IMG/VR virus record: IMGVR_UViG_3300011430_000027
Coordinates: 1 to 35,740 of that record
Source: a virus
Strand: one strand, 5' to 3'
DNA: 35,740 bases
In this document: positions 27,413-34,600 of the stretch, piece after piece
How the letters are laid out: each line of letters begins with the position of its first letter
How positions within the stretch are numbered: position 1 is the first letter of the stretch
Made by a program: the position numbers and the translations under genes
Notes under the pieces: generated by a model
What the model was told of the DNA's origin: nothing
The model's input: only the letters and a program-made list of their open reading frames with translations
Databases searched by the model: none

Positions 27413-27553
27413 ATGATGCGGTTTCTTCGGCAACTGTTGTCTCCGGCCAGCTTCCCTCTTCGTCGGACGCTTCTGCGTCGTCCCGAGCCGGTCAAGCAGA
27501 CCTATCCACCCACGCCGCTTCCGTCGACGAAGCGGACATTGCCACCTACGTAG
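27413..27553 (+). CDS. Possible 46-aa basic protein between scaffold and capsid
   Basis: ATG at 27413 is one base after the scaffold stop. The product MMRFLRQLLSPASFPLRRTL continues with a Pro/Arg/Thr-rich stretch and ends STKRTLPPT. The frame is neat (TAACATG junction, ends 10 bases before the capsid gene), but the composition is unusual and there is no strong ribosome site beyond coupling. It may be real and expressed by re-initiation, or chance. Confidence 0.35.
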   Translation: MMRFLRQLLSPASFPLRRTLLRRPEPVKQTYPPTPLPSTKRTLPPT

Positions 27554-27563
27554 GAGCTCCATC

Positions 27564-28553
27564 ATGGCATTCCCCAATGCAGCAATCAGCGACATCATCG
27601 CCACGACCATCCAGTCGCGTACCGGCGAGATCGCGGACAACGTCACGTCCAACAATGGACTGCTGATGCGCCTCAAGAAGCGCGGCAACATCAAGACGTT
27701 CTCCGGCGGCAATGTCATCCTGCAAGAACTGTCGTTCGCACCCAACGGCAACGCCGGCTGGTACTCGGGCTACGAGGCCCTGCCGATCGCCGCGCAGGAC
27801 GTCATCAGCGCCGCCGAGTACGCCATCAAGCAAGCCGCCTGCCCGGTCACCATTTCCGGCCTGGAACAACTCCAGAACGCCGGTCGTGAGCGGATCATCG
27901 ACCTGCTGGATGCCCGCATGGACGTCGGCGAGTCCTCGATGGCGAACCTGATCAGCGGTGGCCTGTACTCGGACGGCACGGCAGCCGGCGGCAAGCAGAT
28001 CGACGGTCTGCTCAAGCAGGTCTCGGTCACACCGACCAACATCGTCGGCGGCATCGACCGCGCCACCTGGACGTTCTGGAAGAACAAGGTGTTCGATGCC
28101 ACTACCGATGGTGGCGCAGCCACGACGCCGGCGAACATCCAGTCGTACTGGAACCGCCTGTGGGCACAGCTGGTGCGTGGTGCGGACCGGCCCGACCTGA
28201 TCATGGTCGACAACGTGTACTGGTCGATGTACATGGCCAGCCTCCAAGCGATCCAGCGCTTCACCAGCAGCGAGACGGCCACGCTCGGCTTCATGTCCGT
28301 GAAGTACATGGACGCCGATGTGGTCCTGGACGGCGGCATCACGCTCCCGCAGTCGGCCGGCGTCCCGCCCTCGACCGCGTACTTCCTCAACACGAAGTAC
28401 CTGCACTATCGGCCCCATGCCGACCGCAACATGGTCCCGCTCTCCCCGGGTCAGCGCGTGTCGGTCAACCAGGATGCCGCCGTGCAGATCCTGGCATGGG
28501 CCGGCAACCTGACCTCGTCGGGTCTGATGTTCCAGGGCATCATGGTCGAGTGA
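27564..28553 (+). CDS. Major capsid protein, 329 aa
   Basis: Strong ribosome site (AGGAG, 27551-27555) before ATG at 27564. Directly downstream of the scaffold, with very strong bias to C/G-ending codons, as expected for the most abundant virion protein. Segments such as NIKTFSGGNVILQELSF, GWYSGYEALPIAAQDVISAAEYAIKQAACPVTISGLE (E-loop/spine helix-like), MVDNVYWSMYMASLQAIQRF and MYFLNTKYLHYRPH-type A-domain strands fit an HK97-fold capsid protein of the podovirus class. No protease gene is nearby, so it is probably not processed. Followed by a stable hairpin. Confidence 0.85.
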   Translation: MAFPNAAISDIIATTIQSRTGEIADNVTSNNGLLMRLKKRGNIKTFSGGNVILQELSFAPNGNAGWYSGYEALPIAAQDVISAAEYAIKQAACPVTISGLEQLQNAGRERIIDLLDARMDVGESSMANLISGGLYSDGTAAGGKQIDGLLKQVSVTPTNIVGGIDRATWTFWKNKVFDATTDGGAATTPANIQSYWNRLWAQLVRGADRPDLIMVDNVYWSMYMASLQAIQRFTSSETATLGFMSVKYMDADVVLDGGITLPQSAGVPPSTAYFLNTKYLHYRPHADRNMVPLSPGQRVSVNQDAAVQILAWAGNLTSSGLMFQGIMVE

Positions 28554-28557
28554 TAGC

Positions 28558-28584
28558 AAGGAGGGACTCACAAGGTCCCTCCTT
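28558..28584 (+). terminator. Stable hairpin after the capsid gene (attenuator or mRNA-stabilising)
   Basis: AAGGAGGGAC (28558-28567) pairs with GTCCCTCCTT (28575-28584), a perfect 10-bp stem with a 7-base loop. There is no T-tract (CAACTATC follows), so it is probably a 3' stabiliser or weak attenuator that lowers expression of the next gene. It also traps an AAGGAGG sequence. Confidence 0.55.
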
Positions 28585-28592
28585 CAACTATC

Positions 28593-30224
28593 ATGCTCAA
28601 CAGCCAAATCCTGGCACGCGGCCTAACGGGTCGCATCAAGACGCAAACGAGTGCGTCTGTACCCAATCCTTTCTTCAACGGTGGCACTCCCACGAATGCC
28701 GCCGGTGAACTTGTTGTCAGCACAGCAACGCCAAATATCTTTGTAGGTGGCCTGGGTTATGCCAACTCAGGTGCCCTCTCCATCGATGACTCAAGTGGAG
28801 CTACAGGCGTCATATCTCAAGGTGGACTTGCGCAGACACCGCTTGGTCGTCTAGTTTGTACATACGGTGCGCTATTTACTCGGTATATCGCAGGACTTCC
28901 TGTTGATGATCTGGGTAGGTTGTGCATTGACCCATCAGGTGCTCCGCCTGTGGCTAACGTAGACCTCGACTTCACAGTTTTGCCTCTCAGCCCGCTCATC
29001 ACCTATACTCGTGCTGGTACAGCAACTCGTGTGAACGCGGCAGGTCTTGTCGAAGTGGTGGCCGCCAATGCGCCCCGTCTTGATTACAACCCAACAACGC
29101 TTGTAGTTCGTGGTCTTTTGTCTGAAGAATCTCGGGTGAATAACGCCACGAACAGCGAGGACTTTACTCTTTGGGCAACAAAGTCAAATGTTACCGTGGC
29201 AGCTAATACTACGGTGGCGCCTGATGGCAACACAACTGCAGACACGCTAGCTGAGAATACTAACAACTCAGATCACTATCTTGAGCGCGGTATTACCATT
29301 GCTGCCAATCAAGCTTTTTCATATTCGCTATGGGTAAAGCCCAATGGCCGTACTACTGTATGGATAACTCTGTATTCTAACTCTTATGCGGATAGCATTC
29401 GTGGTGGATACAACTTTGTAACAAAAGTTCTCACACCATCTCAAGCAGGTACTGGTGCTCTTTCAGCATTTCGAGTTGTGGAGTATCCCAATGGTTGGGT
29501 CAGATTGACATTGTCTGGTCAGCCGTCCACTGCTGTGGTTACTGACATCAAATTGCGGGTAATGATAGTCAATGTCTCAACGACATATCCTGGAGATGGC
29601 GTCAGTGGATTTTTCCTTTGGGGTGTTCAACTTGAAGCAGGTATTCACCCTACAAGCTACATCCCTACTGCTGGTTCCGCAGTTACGAGAAATGCCGATT
29701 TGGCAGCCATCTCAGGGGCCAACTTCTCAGGGTTCTGGAATGTTGCCGAAGGAACGATGTTTGCGGAAGGCTTTTGGATCATCGCCTCAGATCCAGGTGG
29801 ACTAAGGCCCATACTTGGTGCTGATGACGGCACAACAGCTGAACGCATGCAGATACGGAAGTCTTCAGGCTCTCAGTCCAACTTCTTGTCCATTGATAAC
29901 AACGTCCAGCAATTTCAGGCGCTTGTATCTGGCAGTCCCACGATTCTTTCAGGCGTGCTTCAAAGAATGGCTTTGGCTTACAAGTTGAACGACTATGCTA
30001 TTGCGCACCAAGGCTTGTCAAATTCCCCACTTGCTGGTACTCTTCCGACAGTGAACATTATTCGCATGGGTGCAGGAACAGGCTTGCCAAATATGAATGG
30101 TCACCTCCGTCGGTTCAAGTACTACAACACACGGCTCTTGGCAAATCAACTCCAGTCGATTACTGCCCCAGATCAACCGCCAGTGGTTTCGTTTAGTTCT
30201 GGGTTCAATCAAGGTTTCCTCTAG
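28593..30224 (+). CDS. Virion fibre/decoration protein with lectin-like domain, 543 aa
   Basis: ATG at 28593 follows the capsid gene after a hairpin and has no good Shine-Dalgarno outside it. The N-terminal ~120 residues are Gly/Thr-rich. The middle carries NSEDFTLWATKSNVTVAANT, YSLWVKPNGRTTVWITLYS, VVEYPNGWVRLTLSG and FFLWGVQLEAGIHPTSYIPT, a pattern I know from concanavalin/carbohydrate-binding-like domains of phage appendages. The last ~130 residues (YKLNDYAIAHQG...FKYYNTRLLANQLQSI) continue as another lectin-like jelly roll. Codon use is clearly less GC-biased than the capsid gene, suggesting separate origin. A glycan-binding head or tail fibre is inferred. Confidence 0.65.
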   Translation: MLNSQILARGLTGRIKTQTSASVPNPFFNGGTPTNAAGELVVSTATPNIFVGGLGYANSGALSIDDSSGATGVISQGGLAQTPLGRLVCTYGALFTRYIAGLPVDDLGRLCIDPSGAPPVANVDLDFTVLPLSPLITYTRAGTATRVNAAGLVEVVAANAPRLDYNPTTLVVRGLLSEESRVNNATNSEDFTLWATKSNVTVAANTTVAPDGNTTADTLAENTNNSDHYLERGITIAANQAFSYSLWVKPNGRTTVWITLYSNSYADSIRGGYNFVTKVLTPSQAGTGALSAFRVVEYPNGWVRLTLSGQPSTAVVTDIKLRVMIVNVSTTYPGDGVSGFFLWGVQLEAGIHPTSYIPTAGSAVTRNADLAAISGANFSGFWNVAEGTMFAEGFWIIASDPGGLRPILGADDGTTAERMQIRKSSGSQSNFLSIDNNVQQFQALVSGSPTILSGVLQRMALAYKLNDYAIAHQGLSNSPLAGTLPTVNIIRMGAGTGLPNMNGHLRRFKYYNTRLLANQLQSITAPDQPPVVSFSSGFNQGFL

Positions 30225-30233
30225 GAGAAGAGT

Positions 30234-30806
30234 ATGCGTCGCACAGTGCCAGACTTGATTGACCGAGTCGCATCAGATCTACCCGACAACGATGAGGGGC
30301 TCATCACCCCTGCCATTGTCCGGGACATCATGAACGATACCATCGACTCTCTGAGCACGGTGGTGTGTCGGATCGCAGGTATGCCTCTCACGGCACCGGT
30401 CATCGCGCTCAACCCAACACCGATCCCTGTTCCTGCTTCGTTCTTCACGCTCTCTACCTCCCCATCTCCAGATGTCGTCGAGGCTCGTGCTGATCCCTTT
30501 GCAGACATTCTCAGTCATACCTCTGTCGGGATGTTGCACCTGACGCTTGCGGTCACGATGTCGGCATCTGGCGGCGTGGACGTTCTGTTCTACTTCGCCA
30601 AGAATGGAGTACTCGTTCCGTTCAGAGCCACACTCTCAGGCAGTGGTCTCACGGACTTCCAGTCTACGATGTTCTCGTGGACTTTTGAAGACATCGCAGA
30701 TGGTGACGTGTTCCAACTTTACATCGGATCATCGTCCTCGGCTGTCAATGTCACCCTTCGCAGCGCCCAGATGACTGGGATCATTTTCCCGAAGTACACC
30801 CTTTGA
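30234..30806 (+). CDS. Virion protein with helical N-terminus and beta-sandwich C-terminus, 190 aa
   Basis: TAGGAG lies 6 bases before ATG at 30234. Residues 1-45 are helical (VPDLIDRVASDLPDNDEGLITPAIVRDIMNDTIDSLS), a segment I associate with anchoring domains of phage fibres and head fibres. The C-terminal ~110 residues look like a jelly roll (MLHLTLAVTMSASGGVDVLFYFAKNG, FSWTFEDIADGDVFQLYIGSSSSAVNVTLRSA), like C1q/TNF-type trimers. Probably a trimeric fibre or decoration next to the lectin-like protein. Function inferred. Confidence 0.6.
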   Translation: MRRTVPDLIDRVASDLPDNDEGLITPAIVRDIMNDTIDSLSTVVCRIAGMPLTAPVIALNPTPIPVPASFFTLSTSPSPDVVEARADPFADILSHTSVGMLHLTLAVTMSASGGVDVLFYFAKNGVLVPFRATLSGSGLTDFQSTMFSWTFEDIADGDVFQLYIGSSSSAVNVTLRSAQMTGIIFPKYTL

Positions 30807-30818
30807 AAGGAGTAGATC

Positions 30819-31190
30819 ATGAGCACAGGAAACGGTGGCGCGTGCATCGGCCTCGCCAACACCAACAAGCAGCCCCCGATTGGGGCCTATGTCCAGAACA
30901 TGAGCACCAAGCCATTGGATCCAGGTCCAGAGGCCTCGGACAACTACGCCGGCGCCAACGCGGTGACCGTGTACGATACCAACGTACTCGGTGAAGCGAT
31001 CGGGTTCACGGTGCGTGGCAACCAAGGTGCAGCGATCGGCAAGCTCCTTCAGTGGGTGCAGGCTGGTGGTGCCATCGCAGCAGGGGCAACGGTCGCCATC
31101 GCGGCGGGTGTGGCAACTGCCGGTGCTGGTACCTTCGCAGTACGGTCAGCCATGACGACCGGGCAGTACGGCTGGGCCATCGAGGCCTGA
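30819..31190 (+). CDS. Putative capsid decoration/cement protein, 123 aa
   Basis: AAAGGAG lies 7 bases before ATG at 30819. A short Gly/Ala/Val-rich protein: GANAVTVYDTNVLGEAIGFTVRGNQ, then AGGAIAAGATVAIAAGVATAGAGTFAVRSAMTTGQYGWAIEA. The 'aaGatVaia.GvataagaGtf.v...mttGqygW' part resembles small all-beta head proteins that bind the capsid surface, but I cannot name a family with certainty. GC-rich, capsid-like codon use supports high copy number. Confidence 0.55.
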   Translation: MSTGNGGACIGLANTNKQPPIGAYVQNMSTKPLDPGPEASDNYAGANAVTVYDTNVLGEAIGFTVRGNQGAAIGKLLQWVQAGGAIAAGATVAIAAGVATAGAGTFAVRSAMTTGQYGWAIEA

Positions 31191-31215
31191 TTTCAACCAA
31201 CCAGAGGTAGATGAC

Positions 31216-31827
31216 ATGCTTGTCGAAGAAGTCCCCTATGACATGAACTTCGAGGATGGTCAACAAGCAGAAGCTGACAAGCGACTGTTTGTGATCTTCT
31301 TCAAGATGGCCATCCAGAACGGTTTCAAGTCAGAGACCGAAGGTCGGCCCATCTTCGAAGACCGTGACATGATCAAGATCCTCGCGCCTGGCACGCGGGA
31401 CACGTTCATCGCCAAGGCCTCGCTGCACTATCAGCGCCGCTTCCCGCAGCAGTGGGCACGGTACAAGGCCAACGAGGAACAACTCATGGTGGGGACCCCG
31501 CTGTCGCAGGTGCCCTGGATGACGCGTTCGCAGGTGGCCGAGTTCGCCGCGCTCAACTGCCACACGGTGGAGCAACTGGTGGCGATGCCCGACTCCGAGA
31601 CCCACAAGTTCATGGGCTTCCAGCAGCTCAAGCGCCGTGCCCAGTCCTTCCTCGAGGCTGCAGCGGGCAACGCTCCCATCGAGCGCATGAACAAGGAGCT
31701 CGAGAAGCGTGACGAGCAGATCGCCCAGATGCAGCAGCAGATGACGGCGCTCATGGCACAGCTCAGCAAGACCGCAGCTGCGGCGCAGCCACAAGCGACG
31801 GCAACGGCAGCGGTCAAGCCTGCCTGA
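31216..31827 (+). CDS. Conserved phage protein with HhH-like segment and coiled-coil tail, 203 aa
   Basis: ATG at 31216 with AGAGG upstream. The N-terminal half (RLFVIFFKMAIQNGFKSETEGRPIFEDRDMIKILAPGTRDTF) is followed by VAEFAALNCHTVEQLVAMPDSETHKFMGFQQLKRRAQSFLEAA, which resembles the helix-hairpin-helix-like segments used by some phage proteins near the neck. The tail is a coiled coil (ELEKRDEQIAQMQQQMTALMAQL) and an Ala/Gln/Thr-rich end. It is found between decoration and adaptor genes, so probably a head or neck component. No activity assigned. Confidence 0.55.
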   Translation: MLVEEVPYDMNFEDGQQAEADKRLFVIFFKMAIQNGFKSETEGRPIFEDRDMIKILAPGTRDTFIAKASLHYQRRFPQQWARYKANEEQLMVGTPLSQVPWMTRSQVAEFAALNCHTVEQLVAMPDSETHKFMGFQQLKRRAQSFLEAAAGNAPIERMNKELEKRDEQIAQMQQQMTALMAQLSKTAAAAQPQATATAAVKPA

Positions 31828-31836
31828 GGAAGCATC

Positions 31837-32571
31837 ATGGCCTACTGGACGGCAAAAGCCATCGTCGACCAACTGGTCGCAGAACTCGGTCTGATCCCGA
31901 CACCATCCCTCGTTGGTGTGTCGGGACAGACCGAGGTCCAGTCTTCTCAAATTCTGGCATTGATGAACTCTGCTGGCAACGAGCTGAACACGTATTACCC
32001 GTGGCAGCAGTTTGCCAAGGAGTTCACTGTCACGATGGTCCCAGGTCAGTCGGCTTATCCGCTACCTGATGACTACAAGTATTTCACAGACCAGACTCAA
32101 TGGGACAGAACCAACCACTGGCCGTTGTCTGGTCCAAAGTCAGCACAAGAGTGGGCCTTCTTGAAAGGTAGTCTTGTGGCTGGTTTCCCGCAGCTCCGCT
32201 TCCGTGTGATGCAAGACAAGTTCGTTGTCTTCCCCACGCCGACGAGTGATACTCCATTCAATCTGGCAATGGAGTACATCATCAAGTTTTGGGTCTCAGA
32301 CAGCTCCTCTCTGCCTGCCACCAAAGAGATGGCAAGTGCTGATAGTGATGTGGTCTGGTATGATCCATGGCTCATCATCAAGTTCACCAAGCTCAAGTTC
32401 TATGAACTGAAGGGCTTTGACACTACAGCACTGCAAGGCGACTTTGTCCGCACCTTCAACAGTCTTACTGGCAAAGATACAGGTGCACCAATCCTGAATC
32501 TTGCTGGTATGCAAGCTGAATATCTACTCGGGATCAAGAACATCCCTGATGGCAACTGGGGCATCATGTAA
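31837..32571 (+). CDS. Head-tail adaptor (tail tubular A-type / gp4-like), 244 aa
   Basis: GAGGAAG precedes ATG at 31837. The typical adaptor pattern is present: N-terminal helices (KAIVDQLVAELGL...QSSQILALMNSAGNELNTYYPWQQFAKEFTVTMVPGQSAYPLPDDY), a beta middle (LRFRVMQDKFVVFPTPTSDTPFNLAMEYIIKFWV) and C-terminal helices (VVWYDPWLIIKFTKLKFYELKG). Adaptors of podoviruses form a ring below the portal and carry the nozzle, whose gene follows in a TAATG overlap. Confidence 0.75.
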   Translation: MAYWTAKAIVDQLVAELGLIPTPSLVGVSGQTEVQSSQILALMNSAGNELNTYYPWQQFAKEFTVTMVPGQSAYPLPDDYKYFTDQTQWDRTNHWPLSGPKSAQEWAFLKGSLVAGFPQLRFRVMQDKFVVFPTPTSDTPFNLAMEYIIKFWVSDSSSLPATKEMASADSDVVWYDPWLIIKFTKLKFYELKGFDTTALQGDFVRTFNSLTGKDTGAPILNLAGMQAEYLLGIKNIPDGNWGIM

Positions 32572-34160
32572 TGCTATTCCCAGTCAAACGGCAGGTCAGC
32601 GCCCCCACGAACGTTCCAGCACCTGTTGGTGGTTTGAACGCTCGTGACTCTCTAGCCGCAATGGCAGAGACGGATGCTATTTTGCTGCAGAACTGGTGGC
32701 CTCAACCATTTGGCTGTTCTGTCCGTCGTGGTTACATTGCGTGGGCCACCGGCATGCCCGCCGCTGTGGAGACATTGGCAACGCTCTCTACGCGTACGGG
32801 TGCCCAGAAGTTCTATGCATGGGCTGGTACAGAGGTCTATGACATTACCCTGAGTGGTGTCGTTGGTGCTCCAGTGGTCACTGGCTTAGCAGGTGCAATG
32901 TGGCAGTCGGTCATGATGACCAATACTGCTGGTTCGTTCCTCATTGCTGTGAACGGCCTGGAGGAGCCAATCATCTTTGGTGAGGCAGCCATCAACCGCA
33001 TTGCAGCCGGTGACGGCATCGCCCCATTTACTTGGGCTGGTGTTTCACCGACCTCGATCATTCAAGTTACTGTCCACCAACGGAGACTTTGGGGTGTCCA
33101 GCGTGAAACCACTTTCGGTTGGTATCTACCTCCCGACCAATATCAAGGTACCATGGAGCGGTACGATTTTGGTCCCGTCTTCGGACGTGGCGGTTACCTG
33201 CAATATCTCACTACTTGGACAGTGGACGATAACAGCGGCGCGCAAGACAGACTCGTGGCAATGTCCTCTCGTGGAGAAGCGGCGATCTACGAAGGCACTG
33301 ATCCTAATAACGCAGCTACCTGGGGACTTGTTGGAGTATACTACGTTGGACCGCCTGTGGCTGGTTCACGAGGGTGTACCAAGGTCGGAGGTGACCTTTA
33401 CATTCTGACAACCCAAGGTGTGGTGTCTTTGAACAAACTGCTGGCCTCCCTCAGCAACACAGAGTCCGACGCCAGATTCATCACATCCAAAATTCAGTTC
33501 ATTGTCTCAGAGCTGGCAGCAACGCTCGGTGACCTTGATCACTGGAGTTTGAATTACTACACGAAGTACAGCATGCTTCTACTCAATGTCCCATCGGTGA
33601 CATTGAATGGGAACATTCAACTTGCAGCAAATCAACTCATCAACTCATGGACTGAGTTCTTGGGTATGGATGCTGCATGTTGGGGTTCGCTCGATGCTGA
33701 GATGTACTTCGGAGATTATCAAGGTTCAGTCCATCGTGCATGGTATGGCCCCAAGGACCACGTGCTACTGGATGGGTCTGCTGGCAGAGGCATTGTCTCC
33801 AATGTGCAGCAGGCCTTCACTTATTTCGGAAACAGGTCTACGCAGAAGCAGGTTGGCATGGCGCAGCCAATCTTCTCCACTGGCCGCCCACAGAACGTCT
33901 CGATTGCCGTCTTGTATGACTATGAAGTCAGACAGGTTCCCACACCCAATCCGTCTGCTGGTGGTACCAGTCTTGCCTTATGGAATGAAGCTTTTTGGAA
34001 CGTGGATTTCTGGGGCGGTGGCTCAAGCATTCAGAGGCAGTGGATCCAAACGCTTGGTCTTGGTTCTGCAGCATCTCTTCGCATGACTCTTCAGACAGAC
34101 ATGGAAGTGCTGTGGATCACAACTGGCTACACGCTAGTTAATGGTACGGGGATCCTATGA
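32571..34160 (+). CDS. Tail nozzle / beta-propeller stabilisation protein, 529 aa
   Basis: ATG at 32571 overlaps the adaptor stop (TAATG). Opens with VPAPVGGLNARDSLAAMAETDAILLQNWWPQPFGCSVRRGY, the standard start of podovirus nozzle proteins ('GGln..dsla.M...dAi.l.N.fP.pg.v..R.G'). The rest consists of repeated beta blades (KFYAWAGTEVYDITLSGV, RLVAMSSRGEAAIYEGTD, LYILTTQGVVSLNK), as in P22 gp10-type propellers. It should form the hexameric lower part of the tail tube. The C-terminus overlaps the acetyltransferase gene by four bases. Confidence 0.8.
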   Translation: MLFPVKRQVSAPTNVPAPVGGLNARDSLAAMAETDAILLQNWWPQPFGCSVRRGYIAWATGMPAAVETLATLSTRTGAQKFYAWAGTEVYDITLSGVVGAPVVTGLAGAMWQSVMMTNTAGSFLIAVNGLEEPIIFGEAAINRIAAGDGIAPFTWAGVSPTSIIQVTVHQRRLWGVQRETTFGWYLPPDQYQGTMERYDFGPVFGRGGYLQYLTTWTVDDNSGAQDRLVAMSSRGEAAIYEGTDPNNAATWGLVGVYYVGPPVAGSRGCTKVGGDLYILTTQGVVSLNKLLASLSNTESDARFITSKIQFIVSELAATLGDLDHWSLNYYTKYSMLLLNVPSVTLNGNIQLAANQLINSWTEFLGMDAACWGSLDAEMYFGDYQGSVHRAWYGPKDHVLLDGSAGRGIVSNVQQAFTYFGNRSTQKQVGMAQPIFSTGRPQNVSIAVLYDYEVRQVPTPNPSAGGTSLALWNEAFWNVDFWGGGSSIQRQWIQTLGLGSAASLRMTLQTDMEVLWITTGYTLVNGTGIL

Positions 34161-34600
34161 TCAGGTCCACGCATCAAGGCGAGATGACAGAGTGGCTTTG
34201 CGAGCGGGCTGGGCCTGTCTCAGGATCTCGTATTGTCTGTCTCGGTCTGTATGGTGCCCATGGCATTCGAGGTGTCGTGGGCTACTATGACTGGAATGGT
34301 GCCAGTTGCAGAATGCATGCAGCTGGTGTTGATGGCAACTGGCTGACACGCGACTTCTTGTTTGCTATCTTCCATTACCCCTTCGTTGTCTGTGGCGCGA
34401 ACCAAATCATCTGTGAAGTTTCAGCTGCCAATGTGCGGATGATCAAGCTACTTACACATGCTGGTTTCAATACCACGTACATCCTTCCAGATGCACACCC
34501 AGATGGTGCGCTTCTTCTGTTTGTCATGCGCAAGCATGAGTGCAGATTCCTAAGGACAAATCATGGGAAAGAAAGCACCACCGCCCCCGCCGCCGCCTGA
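34157..34600 (+). CDS. GNAT-fold acetyltransferase-like protein, 147 aa
   Basis: ATG at 34157 overlaps the nozzle stop (ATGA). The layout fits GNAT enzymes: RIVCLGLYGAHGIRGVVGYYDWNGASCRMHAAG (beta2-beta3 region), FLFAIFHYPFVVCGANQIICEVSAANVRMIKLLTHAGFNTTYILPD ('N.r..rl....GF' of the beta4-beta5 part). The canonical acetyl-CoA loop (Q/RxxGxG/A) is not obvious. Such proteins are often found between nozzle and internal virion protein genes in podoviruses; the role is unknown. It overlaps the next gene by 38 bases. Confidence 0.6.
   Translation: MIRSTHQGEMTEWLCERAGPVSGSRIVCLGLYGAHGIRGVVGYYDWNGASCRMHAAGVDGNWLTRDFLFAIFHYPFVVCGANQIICEVSAANVRMIKLLTHAGFNTTYILPDAHPDGALLLFVMRKHECRFLRTNHGKESTTAPAAA

Noticed and set aside
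27546-28571. A 341-codon open frame on the minus strand
   Set aside because: Exact complement of the major capsid gene, open only because of its C/G-ending codons.
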